From Vibrio europaeus (lineage in GTDB: Bacteria > Pseudomonadota > Gammaproteobacteria > Enterobacterales > Vibrionaceae), in contig NZ_LUAX01000007.1 of the NCBI RefSeq assembly GCF_001695575.1, positions 1,364,001 through 1,428,000 on the forward strand: a stretch of 64,000 nucleotides of DNA, in the 5' to 3' direction. Shown piece by piece: positions 1 through 6,847 of the stretch. Position numbers and translations under genes: made by a program. Positions within the stretch are counted from its first letter, which is position 1. Each line of letters starts with the position of its first letter. Under the pieces are notes generated by a model, which saw nothing but the letters and a program-made list of their open reading frames with translations, did no database searches and was not told the DNA's origin.

Positions 1-1
1 G

Positions 2-835
2 ATTCAAAAGCTTGCAACGAATGCCGCTGGCCCCGTTACTTTTACAGGTAGTGTGCCTATTCCCGTTGGTACTGTGATGACGCATTCTGATGGCCGCTTG
101 TATCGAGTGACGCTATCTAATGCGCCAGACAGTGGCAGCGTTTTGGTGGAAGTAGAAGCGGAAGAATCAGGGGCAGCGGGTAATCTCGCGGCAGGTGAAA
201 CGCTGACGTTAGTGTCTACCGTGCCAGGTATTCAGCCTAATGGTGTGACGGGTGAAATTTCAGGTGGTGCGGAAATAGAATCCGTTGCTGAAGTGCTTGA
301 GCGTTTGCTGTTTCGTAAGCGTAATCCCCCTATGGGCGGTGCGGTGCATGACTACGTGGCATGGTGTCGTGAAGTGGCTGGTGTCACGCGTGCATGGGCT
401 ATTGATGCCTATCAAGGCGGTTCGACGGTTGGCTATGCGTTTGTCTTTGATGGCCGTACCGATATTCTGCCTAATGTCACCGACCAACAAGCGATGTCTG
501 ATTACATTTATCGCCATAAAGACCCAGCAACTGGCAGTGATGTTGGTCGCCCTGCTGGCATCGAGCCAGTGCCGATTCCGTTAACGCTGAAAGTGACGGA
601 TTTAGACATCAATATCACGCCAGATAACACAGAGCTTCGTGCCAGTGTGCAGACCAGTATCAACAGCTATTTTAAAACGTTAAGCCCTGCTAGTACCTTG
701 CTTGTAAGTGCAGTGCGCACCGCTATAGGTTCAGTACCAGGTATTGAAGACTATTCGCTAGATCTGAATGCTGACGTTCCTGCTGCATCAAATGAGTTAC
801 ATGAGCTTGGAGTGATCACATGGGCCACTCTGTAG
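2..835 (+). CDS. Phage baseplate assembly protein J-like, 5' truncated by window edge
   Basis: The frame is open from base 2, so the gene begins before the window; the GTG at 53 is unlikely to be the true start. The visible part carries a segment about initial value, spacing and gradient of a baseplate wedge protein (residues such as PVGTVMT, GEISGGAEIESVAEVLERLL) typical of the Mu gp47 / P2 gpJ family. In myophages this protein forms part of the baseplate wedge joining tail tube and fibres. Its end overlaps the next gene by 16 bases, as expected in a late tail operon. The family call rests on overall resemblance plus the DUF2313 neighbour. Confidence 0.82.
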   Translation: MQKLATNAAGPVTFTGSVPIPVGTVMTHSDGRLYRVTLSNAPDSGSVLVEVEAEESGAAGNLAAGETLTLVSTVPGIQPNGVTGEISGGAEIESVAEVLERLLFRKRNPPMGGAVHDYVAWCREVAGVTRAWAIDAYQGGSTVGYAFVFDGRTDILPNVTDQQAMSDYIYRHKDPATGSDVGRPAGIEPVPIPLTLKVTDLDINITPDNTELRASVQTSINSYFKTLSPASTLLVSAVRTAIGSVPGIEDYSLDLNADVPAASNELHELGVITWATL

Positions 836-1407
836 AGCAATGGACTAACTCAATCATGGCGCAAATGCCACGAGGTATCTTGTGGCAGCGTTCAGCATCG
901 TTAGACCTTCATAAATACGCGGCAGGCTATGCCCCAAGGCTAGAAGCAGTAGAGGTAAGCGCTGACAGTTTATTGTTAGAAATGCGCCCTGAAACCACTC
1001 AGCAACTGCTAGACGAATGGGAAGAGTATTTAGGGCTTCCAGAGTGCCAAGTTCAAAACCAAACGTTTGAATCACGCCGTGCTGCTGTGGTTGAAAAGTA
1101 TCACCGTAAAGGTGGTTTGCAAGCATGGAACATCGACAAGCTTGGTGCTGATTTAGGGTTTGATATCGAGGTTGAAGAAATCTTCCCTCACCATTGCTTA
1201 CGTGGTTGTACTTATCCGCTCTATGAAGAGAAGTACCGCCACTTATTACGTATTCGCGTCAAAGGCATTACACAAGCTTACGCAACGTGCCTAGACGATT
1301 GTTTAACCCCGTTAGTATCTCAAACCGCCGCTATTCTGGAATGTACGCTAAACCAGTTCAAGCTGGGCGGTAAGTACTATGAATTCATCTATGAGGAGAG
1401 CGTGTAA
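820..1407 (+). CDS. Mu gp48-like tail protein (DUF2313 / YmfQ family)
   Basis: A 195-residue protein with the DUF2313 pattern: an N-terminal stretch on a helical pattern (MPRGILWQR), a middle segment with LPECQ and a basic RRAAVVEKYHRKGG segment, then a C-terminal beta-rich part. The family is found directly after baseplate J in Mu-like and lambdoid tail modules, which is exactly the position here, and is thought to take part in the baseplate. It overlaps the J gene by 16 bases and its TAA overlaps the next ATG (TAATG), so the genes are probably translationally coupled. The gene is complete and of usual length. Confidence 0.85.
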   Translation: MGHSVEQWTNSIMAQMPRGILWQRSASLDLHKYAAGYAPRLEAVEVSADSLLLEMRPETTQQLLDEWEEYLGLPECQVQNQTFESRRAAVVEKYHRKGGLQAWNIDKLGADLGFDIEVEEIFPHHCLRGCTYPLYEEKYRHLLRIRVKGITQAYATCLDDCLTPLVSQTAAILECTLNQFKLGGKYYEFIYEESV

Positions 1408-2180
1408 TGCACTATCTCAATAATGGCTCACAGGTCGCCACGCGCCCAAGCCGCAAGCCAGTACAAGGAGCAGCTGGCTATTTCAGCGAAAGTAACGACG
1501 AAGGCGCACCAAGCTATCCAGGCCAAGACTGGTTTAATGACTGTATCGATGAGTTTTTGAACGCATTGTCGTCCGCAGGCATAACATACGACCCAACCAA
1601 AACTGATCATTTTTCACGGCTCATTTCTGGGAGTAATTTTGTTTGGCTTTCTAGGCCTATTGGAGAGGCTTTCCCTCTCTCAACAAACCTTGCTGGAGTT
1701 GAGGTTCCTCCAACGAATAATTCTAATTTTAGGTACATAAAGCTAACTCGGAATGATCCATATAATGACAGTATCCTTATTAATGAAATAGTATCAGGCA
1801 CAGCACCAAACGCCTCTATCTCCGCTGAAATTGACTTGCCAGATAGTCCAATACATGGTCAAAGAGTTGAACTAATCAACTCATCTAAACCATTTCTTAG
1901 ACCAAGTGAAAATGCTGGAGTTCTAGTGCCTGATGCGGCTCGAAAAATTATTGCTTCGAGTGTTTTAATAGGAAACAACGGAAGTGAAGGTGTAATTTTG
2001 GCAGCAGATGGGGCTTTTTACCCTGGCGATATTGACGCATTTAGTGTTGGGTACGCGGCAGGTGGTGCTGCTAACTCACGTGCTACCTCTGTGTTTTTCG
2101 ACTCATCACGAGTCGTGCCAACAGCTGAACAAAACCAGCCGTATGCGAAAGGTGAAACTTACTTCTATAGGGTTTTGTAA
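1407..2180 (+). CDS. Phage tail fibre-like protein
   Basis: A 257-residue protein starting in a TAATG overlap with the DUF2313 gene. The first 70 or so residues (QVATRPSRKPVQGAAGYFSE, then PGQDWFNDCIDEFLNAL) resemble the attachment end of phage tail fibres or collar proteins. The remaining part is beta-rich, lower in GC and unrecognised, as is usual for variable receptor-binding regions. It is short for a full fibre, so it may be a minor or adapter fibre. It ends in another one-base overlap with the following gene. Function is assigned from position and N-terminal resemblance; receptor unknown. Confidence 0.7.
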   Translation: MHYLNNGSQVATRPSRKPVQGAAGYFSESNDEGAPSYPGQDWFNDCIDEFLNALSSAGITYDPTKTDHFSRLISGSNFVWLSRPIGEAFPLSTNLAGVEVPPTNNSNFRYIKLTRNDPYNDSILINEIVSGTAPNASISAEIDLPDSPIHGQRVELINSSKPFLRPSENAGVLVPDAARKIIASSVLIGNNGSEGVILAADGAFYPGDIDAFSVGYAAGGAANSRATSVFFDSSRVVPTAEQNQPYAKGETYFYRVL

Positions 2181-2827
2181 TGAAATACTACGCAACTAGC
2201 GATACGCTTTCTCAAGTGCCACAAGTAGGCGCTATTGAAATAACGAAAGAACAATATGAATTGGCAGTTGAGGCCAAAATGAATGGGTGCGATGTCGAAG
2301 TGGTCGATGGTGGGCTTGTTATTAGAGAACACGCTAATAAAGTCACCGCATACCACAAGGAAAATCAAAGCCCTAAAGTTTTTGACGACATATCTTTGGT
2401 AACCAATGAGTTCACGCTTAAAGAACCCCCATCGCCTTATTATGATTTTGTTGATGGTGATTGGGTTGCTAATGAGAAAAAGGCAGCAACCGCAAAGCGT
2501 GCAGAGATTAACCGTTGGCGTACAACTTTAGAAACTGATGAATCTCAAACTGTTCTAGCACTCGATACCGAGTGGGATTCAGGGCCAAACGCTCGACTAC
2601 GGATTGATTCAACACTACTGACAGCTGTGATGCCCCCATACTGGACTGATGCTAACAACGTAGATCATGAAGGTATGACGCTTGAAGAGTTGAAACAGGT
2701 AAAGATTGCTATTAGTGAGCTTGGTTTTGCTATCCACGATAGGCAGCGCACCATGAAGAAAGAAGTGGAAGCCCTAACAGACTTTGATGAGATTCTTAAC
2801 TACCTAGTTGGTTGGACACAAAGTTAA
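2180..2827 (+). CDS. Tail fibre-associated protein (DUF4376-like C-terminus)
   Basis: A 215-residue protein. Residues from about 105 to the end (start of WRTTLETDESQ, then PPYWTDANN, EELKQVKIAISELGFAIHDRQR) resemble the DUF4376 domain seen at the end of many phage tail fibre or fibre assembly proteins; the N-terminal half is unrecognised. It is the last gene of the tail operon and follows the fibre gene with a one-base overlap, the usual position of a fibre assembly chaperone. A chaperone role is inference from position. No further phage gene is seen to the right. Confidence 0.62.
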   Translation: MKYYATSDTLSQVPQVGAIEITKEQYELAVEAKMNGCDVEVVDGGLVIREHANKVTAYHKENQSPKVFDDISLVTNEFTLKEPPSPYYDFVDGDWVANEKKAATAKRAEINRWRTTLETDESQTVLALDTEWDSGPNARLRIDSTLLTAVMPPYWTDANNVDHEGMTLEELKQVKIAISELGFAIHDRQRTMKKEVEALTDFDEILNYLVGWTQS

Positions 2828-3080
2828 ACATTCTTTAAACACTATTTAAGCCTAGTATTTTGAGCATTTACAGTTGTGCGCAATTTGCTAGGCTTTGTTG
2901 TTCACATCGCGAGGCGTGCTACACTGACAATCGAGATAGGCTTATTTCATATTTGATTGTTTCATTGTAAGGAAATGAGGTTAAGCTGACTGATATGACG
3001 TGGAGATGTGTTTGCGGTAAGAAGTATGGACAGGCAGGCGCTATGTGGTGGACCGTGCCCTTGCAGTAACAAGAGCTAGG
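2828..3080. other. Gap at the right edge of the tail module: hairpin, promoter, tiny ORF
   Basis: This interval has an 8-base inverted repeat (AAGCCTAG 2848-2855, CTAGGCTT 2888-2895) just after the tail genes, possibly a terminator though the loop is long. An extended -10 promoter follows (TTGTTC at about 2899, then TGCTACACT ending near 2923). Downstream lies a 24-codon ORF (2995-3069) encoding a CxC-containing peptide (MTWRCVCGKKYG...) without a good Shine-Dalgarno sequence. No integrase, attachment repeat or clear Mu-type end is visible, so the phage/host boundary cannot be fixed by eye. Confidence 0.4.
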
Positions 3081-3088
3081 TAAAAAAA

Positions 3089-3116
3089 CGGTTCAGAGGA
3101 TGGAGCCTCTGAGCCG
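3089..3116 (-). terminator. Rho-independent terminator of the repeat lipoprotein gene
   Basis: An 11-base stem (CGGTTCAGAGG / CCTCTGAGCCG, one G-T pair) with a 6-base loop, followed on the minus strand by seven T residues. It lies about 40 bases past the stop of the 3157-3705 gene. Confidence 0.85.
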
Positions 3117-3156
3117 AATGTAGATATGGTTACTGTAATGAGATAGTTCGTTTCAA

Positions 3157-3705
3157 CTATGACTTAGAGTCTGTTTGCTCTAGATTCGCTTCACCGACGA
3201 CAACAACATCACCTGTCTCTTCATCTAGGTATGCGCCGATTGGTTGAAGTTGCTCTTCTTCTACTGGTGCAGTTTCATGTTCACCGACGATCACAACTTC
3301 GCCAGTTTCTTCATCTAAGTATGCACCAATTGGTTGAGGTTCTGCGATAACGAATTCATAACAGATCTTCGCGTCAACAACACCAGCAAGCTTGCTAGAT
3401 TCACCTGCGATTTTGCCTGGTTGGTTTTCAGCTAACCAATCGTTCGTTGCAGTACGCAGTGGCGCTTCTTCTGTTGAGCCGAAAATGCCTGAGTCGTTGT
3501 AACAGGTCAGAACCTTTCCATCGCTAAAACGGTGTTTAGCTACTGTGTACTGGTTACCGTCAGGCGCATTGTAGATAGAGTCGTTTGAGGTAACGTCGTA
3601 AGAGACAAGCTGACGAGCGCCCTGTACATCGTTGTAAATAGAACAACCGCCTAAAGTAGAAGCAGCAACAACAGCAACAAGCAAAGATTTAACAGTAGTT
3701 TTCAT
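3157..3705 (-). CDS. Lipoprotein with duplicated 30-residue C-terminal module
   Basis: A 182-residue predicted lipoprotein with a short basic N-terminus, hydrophobic stretch and lipobox LGGC (Cys21), so it should be anchored in the envelope. The middle part contains two later cysteines but no known domain. The C-terminus consists of two copies of a unit beginning QPIGAYLDEETG at residues about 124 and 154, matching a 90-base tandem repeat in DNA. It has its own terminator and is separated from the next gene by a gap, so it is probably a single-gene unit. Function unknown. Confidence 0.78.
   Translation of the reverse strand: MKTTVKSLLVAVVAASTLGGCSIYNDVQGARQLVSYDVTSNDSIYNAPDGNQYTVAKHRFSDGKVLTCYNDSGIFGSTEEAPLRTATNDWLAENQPGKIAGESSKLAGVVDAKICYEFVIAEPQPIGAYLDEETGEVVIVGEHETAPVEEEQLQPIGAYLDEETGDVVVVGEANLEQTDSKS
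3180..3345 (-). repeat. Two 90-bp-period tandem units inside the lipoprotein gene
   Basis: The sequence beginning TTCACCGACGA occurs at 3190 and 3280, followed by similar DNA for some 55 bases each time. Differences are mostly at third codon positions, so the encoded unit is more conserved than the DNA. Confidence 0.8.
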
Positions 3706-3857
3706 TTTCTATTCCTATTTGTTCAGTAGTAAAGGCCGTTGAGCGACCTTAAATGTTGTTTCTTGCATCGATAAGGCATAAGTGAAACCTAAGGGATGCA
3801 AATATGGATTAAATTTTGATTCTTATGAGCGTTTTATTTGTGAGCTTGTTGTCCAGA

Positions 3858-4163
3858 CTAAAGGACAAGCTCAACCACTCGGCCTATTTGATATTTCATT
3901 TTGTCAGACTTGCGCTGTTGAAATAGATAGCGCTCATTCGCCTGTTGCCAGCCAGAAGTGAGAAAGCAACTGGTATGGTCACCAGTTTCGCCTGACGCCT
4001 CTAAACAGGCTTGGCTGATGGAATGACATTCAGCATAACTTTGACTGATAGACTGGTTTACCTCGTGGTAGTAGTCTGCGCAGCCGCTAAGGTATGAAGT
4101 GCTGACTGAAAACATGCAACATCCGACGAGTGCCCCAGTTAGGGCAGTAGAAAATACGTTCAT
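3858..4163 (-). CDS. Small cysteine-rich lipoprotein, unknown function
   Basis: A 101-residue protein with an N-terminal hydrophobic segment and a lipobox-like LSGC (Cys28); a second possible lipobox lies at LVGC. The mature part has several more cysteines (AECHS, QACLEA, TSCFL), which could form disulphides in the periplasm. Its ATG overlaps the stop of the upstream gene (ATGA), so it is co-translated with it. It is the last gene of a five-gene minus-strand set starting at 5492. I do not recognise the family. Confidence 0.65.
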   Translation of the reverse strand: MNVFSTALTGALVGCCMFSVSTSYLSGCADYYHEVNQSISQSYAECHSISQACLEASGETGDHTSCFLTSGWQQANERYLFQQRKSDKMKYQIGRVVELVL

Positions 4164-4633
4164 CAGCGATTCTCCGCCGCAATAGCTTGGCCGATGCAGG
4201 TGCTGCGGAACTCGCTAAGCGAGTCACTGATTAAACGAATAATGTCAGGTAGTAACAAGCCGTCGCTGAGGTTATCTGCAACTTTCTTGTTGATCAGACC
4301 CATAGTGATGTTGAGAAAGCGATAACCTTTTAGCTGTTCATCTTCCGTACCATGAGTAATCAGTCTATTTCCAATTAGAGCATGGCTAAGGAGTATCTTT
4401 TCATTCTCGCTAGCACCTTGAGTTTGTAGAGGTGCAAACTTAACCGCCTTCGCTCGCGTATTGTGCGATTCAACCATAGCTTTTATCGCCTTATCAAAAT
4501 TGAGGCTGTGAGCGATGCGGTGATGCTTCTTATCATTACCGAAGTGACGATCAAGCAGCTTTGCATTGTATCTACCCAACACGTGGTTGAGCCAAATAGA
4601 AGGAAACAGAGATTGAACAATTGAACTGATCAT
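4163..4633 (-). CDS. Uncharacterised 156-residue protein
   Basis: A complete ORF with a strong Shine-Dalgarno sequence (GAGGTG) six bases before the ATG and a four-base overlap with the following lipoprotein gene. The sequence shows a weakly hydrophobic first 18 residues (IVQSLFPSIWLNHVLG) but no clear membrane helix, signal peptide or known motif; it is mostly helical in composition. The tight spacing to both neighbours is the main evidence that it is real and part of the same operon. Function unknown. Confidence 0.6.
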   Translation of the reverse strand: MISSIVQSLFPSIWLNHVLGRYNAKLLDRHFGNDKKHHRIAHSLNFDKAIKAMVESHNTRAKAVKFAPLQTQGASENEKILLSHALIGNRLITHGTEDEQLKGYRFLNITMGLINKKVADNLSDGLLLPDIIRLISDSLSEFRSTCIGQAIAAENR

Positions 4634-4666
4634 TTTTCACCTCGTTGAACTAAGTTTGCCAATGCA

Positions 4667-4903
4667 CTATCTTCGACTAATAAGATATAAGCGCACGCCA
4701 GTAGCCATTCCTTCAAGTAGTTTATCCATAGCGGCGACGTCAATTTCGCCACCAGATAAATCACGTAAAGATCCATCGACTAGCTTTAATCCGTTCTTTC
4801 CTTGCAGGATCGTTAAGGGGATTCCCCAAATACCAGAAAACCTTTCTGCTTTAGCGCGAACCGTTTTTAAACGGTGGTCATCAAGATGAGTCACGGCTAG
4901 CAT
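4667..4903 (-). CDS. Small uncharacterised protein, 78 residues
   Basis: A small ORF whose ATG overlaps the end of the upstream DUF805-like gene by seven bases, and which ends about 30 bases before the next gene of the same strand. It is mixed hydrophilic, without membrane segments or cysteines. The opposite strand has an ORF of similar length over the same bases; the minus-strand reading is preferred because it fits the operon order and overlap pattern. The protein family is not recognised. Confidence 0.5.
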   Translation of the reverse strand: MLAVTHLDDHRLKTVRAKAERFSGIWGIPLTILQGKNGLKLVDGSLRDLSGGEIDVAAMDKLLEGMATGVRLYLISRR

Positions 4904-5313
4904 GCCTTTTGTGGTTTAATTGTTTTAGTCACTTCATTTGCTTGAAGTGAAATTGATTTAGTCGGCATAAATAGCAATGCTAAGCCGAGAAGCAAAGAGA
5001 CAACACCAAATATGGCATGTATGGCGCTGCCAACTAACACTGTGCCCTGAATCGCAAGGCTTGAAGCGGTGCCAATTTTAAATGCTGCCTTCAATCTTGC
5101 ACTGACGATTGCAAAGCTAGCAATCATGCACATGCTGTAAGGAACCAAGAGCAAAGTGAATGCTGCTATATGGGATCTTGGAGTAACAAAGTTTACAGTG
5201 GCTAATACAATCAATTGGCAAACCACAAGGTTAAGCACCATTAGGCCAAGGTATTGTCGACGATTTAAGGTCGTATTTTTAAACGTAAATACTGACTTAA
5301 CTAGCTGTTTCAT
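4897..5313 (-). CDS. DUF805-like small membrane protein
   Basis: A 138-residue membrane protein with about four hydrophobic segments (LGLMVLNLVVCQLIVLA, FTLLLVPYSMCMIASFAIV, AIQGTVLVGSAIHAIFG, VVSLLLGLALLF). The N-terminal part (FTFKNTTLNRRQYLGLM) resembles the start of DUF805 proteins, where an arginine-rich motif precedes the first helix. The ATG at 5313 is preferred over the one at 5325 because GGGA lies at a better distance. It belongs to the unknown small-gene operon; DUF805 has no firmly established function. Confidence 0.6.
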   Translation of the reverse strand: MKQLVKSVFTFKNTTLNRRQYLGLMVLNLVVCQLIVLATVNFVTPRSHIAAFTLLLVPYSMCMIASFAIVSARLKAAFKIGTASSLAIQGTVLVGSAIHAIFGVVSLLLGLALLFMPTKSISLQANEVTKTIKPQKAC

Positions 5314-5327
5314 TGTTATTCCCATTC

Positions 5328-5492
5328 CTACTTAACTGGGTGAACTGATTTACCTTGGATGCCGCGTGAAGCAGCTGTTAAGGAAATCACCTCAGAGAGC
5401 GATGAAACGTATTGAGGCTTAACTTGTTCTGTCACATTTGAAATAGGTGCAACGTTTAACAGGGCTAAAACGGCAAGAGTGATGATTTTCAT
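5328..5492 (-). CDS. Short exported peptide, 54 residues
   Basis: A small ORF with a signal-peptide-like start (MKIITLAVLALLNVAPIS) followed by about 35 polar residues. The start at 5492 is chosen because AGGA lies about ten bases upstream; the longer reading to 5585 adds a hydrophilic N-terminus that would hide the signal sequence. It is the first gene of the 5492-3858 set and sits 14 bases before the DUF805-like gene. No homologue is recognised. Confidence 0.5.
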   Translation of the reverse strand: MKIITLAVLALLNVAPISNVTEQVKPQYVSSLSEVISLTAASRGIQGKSVHPVK

Positions 5493-5679
5493 ACTTGTGT
5501 AATCCTGTGCATCACATTTACCAGATTGGCAAATGTTTTTTCTTGATGTTTCACTAAGTGGTCTATTTTCATATTCTAGTTTCAATAATGACCACCTGTG
5601 TCATGTTAATGTCAAAACTAATCATATGTGAAATGCTTTGATGGATTAAAGACGATTGTGGTGAATTGAATTGTTTTAC

Positions 5680-5705
5680 ATAGGAAAGTCTTCGACTTAA
5701 CCTAT
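5680..5705 (-). terminator. Probable terminator of the cioAB operon
   Basis: An imperfect hairpin (ATAGG...AAGTC, loop TTC, GACTT...CCTAT) some 30 bases after the DUF2474 stop. On the minus strand it is followed by a weak tract (GTAAAAC), so efficiency is uncertain. Confidence 0.4.
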
Positions 5706-5732
5706 TTTCCTAACGCTTTGATTTTTTTTTAT

Positions 5733-5840
5733 TTATGTTCCAAGAACAAGGCGAATGAATAAAGAGAACAGAGTAAGTACTGAAATGCTGAGTAACCATA
5801 TAATCACAAACCAGATTATTCTAGATGTTTTGTTGCTCAT
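5733..5840 (-). CDS. DUF2474-type small membrane subunit of the bd oxidase
   Basis: A 35-residue ORF whose ATG overlaps the cioB stop (TAATG). It contains one membrane helix with the family pattern: basic start, then IIWFVIIWLLSISVL, then FIRLVL near the end. DUF2474 peptides are found directly after cioB-type genes, and by analogy with CydX they are thought to stabilise the oxidase, though that role is inferred here. Its position, overlap and residue pattern together make the call solid although it is far below usual gene-length cut-offs. Confidence 0.82.
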   Translation of the reverse strand: MSNKTSRIIWFVIIWLLSISVLTLFSLFIRLVLGT

Positions 5841-6838
5841 TAATGATACCCCTCTCCATGCTTCAATCGTCCTCTAAATACCCAGTAAGCATACGCGCTA
5901 TAGACGATAATCATTGGTACTAAAAAGACAGCGCCAGCTAATAAGAAGTTGAGGCTTGAGTCCGGGGCCGCGGCATCATAATAAGTCAGCGAAAAGGGAA
6001 TCAAATAGGGGAAGGTGCTAATTCCAAACCCAAGTCCAGATATCACAAACAAACCGATACCGAATAGGTAAGCTTTAAGTCCTTTATGTTGCATGAGAGA
6101 AGCAAAAAGTTGCCAAATGAAGCCCGCAGCGCAGATTGGTATCAACAGGAACATCATTGTTTTGGGGAATGAAAACCATCTTTCAAAAATGAGTTCATTT
6201 AAAAATGGAAGCCATATGCTCACAGCCACGATACTTGTTGTCATTATTAAGCCACATCGTTTGGCTATATTGTAGTAGCGGGTCGTGAGGTCTTTAGGCA
6301 TCTTAATAATAAGCCAGCATGCTCCAAGTAGTGAGTATGCGGAGAGTAAAGCGAAAGCACAAAATAAGCTGAAAGGGGTCAGCCAATCAAACCAACTGCC
6401 GCTAAAAGATCTTCCCTCGATATCAATACCCTGAAGAAGAGCTCCTAGCATGACTCCCTGCATTAAGGTTGCGAGTAGGGAGCCAATAAAAAACGCACCA
6501 TCCCAGAGAAATTTGCCCCGTTTAGTCCTGAACCGGTATTCAAAGGAAACCCCTCTAAGAATTAGCCCCAACAGCATAAGGATGAGTGGCGCGTAAAGCG
6601 CAGGCATAACAACCGCATACGCAAGTGGAAACACCGCAAAAAGACCACCTCCACCGAGTACAAGCCATGTTTCATTGCCATCCCACACTGGTGCAATACT
6701 GTTCATCATTAAATCTCGTTCGTTTTCACTATGAGCACCAGGAAACAAAATCCCAATGCCTAGGTCGAAACCGTCGAGAATGACGTAGATAAGTACAGCA
6801 AAGCTGATCAGTCCGTACCAAATCAAGGCGATATCCAT
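5840..6838 (-). CDS. cioB: Cytochrome bd-type ubiquinol oxidase subunit II (CioB/CydB)
   Basis: A 332-residue membrane protein with about eight helices and the CydB pattern at its start (IWYGLISFAVLIYVILDGFDLGIG) read here in part as DGFDLGIG, and WDGNETWLVLGGGG further on. It pairs with subunit I in a quinol:oxygen oxidoreductase of the inner membrane that reduces oxygen without pumping protons. A clear AGGAGA precedes the ATG and only nine bases separate it from cioA. It ends in an overlap with the DUF2474 gene, giving the order cioA-cioB-DUF2474. Confidence 0.95.
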   Translation of the reverse strand: MDIALIWYGLISFAVLIYVILDGFDLGIGILFPGAHSENERDLMMNSIAPVWDGNETWLVLGGGGLFAVFPLAYAVVMPALYAPLILMLLGLILRGVSFEYRFRTKRGKFLWDGAFFIGSLLATLMQGVMLGALLQGIDIEGRSFSGSWFDWLTPFSLFCAFALLSAYSLLGACWLIIKMPKDLTTRYYNIAKRCGLIMTTSIVAVSIWLPFLNELIFERWFSFPKTMMFLLIPICAAGFIWQLFASLMQHKGLKAYLFGIGLFVISGLGFGISTFPYLIPFSLTYYDAAAPDSSLNFLLAGAVFLVPMIIVYSAYAYWVFRGRLKHGEGYH

Positions 6839-6847
6839 AAGACTCTC

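Noticed and set aside
2995..3069. 24-codon ORF with a CxC peptide after the tail genes
   Set aside because: No good Shine-Dalgarno sequence and too short to judge; kept only as a note in the gap entry.
4656..4889. Plus-strand ORF over the 78-residue minus-strand gene
   Set aside because: The minus-strand frame fits the operon order and overlaps its neighbour, while the plus-strand ORF has no ribosome site and stands alone.
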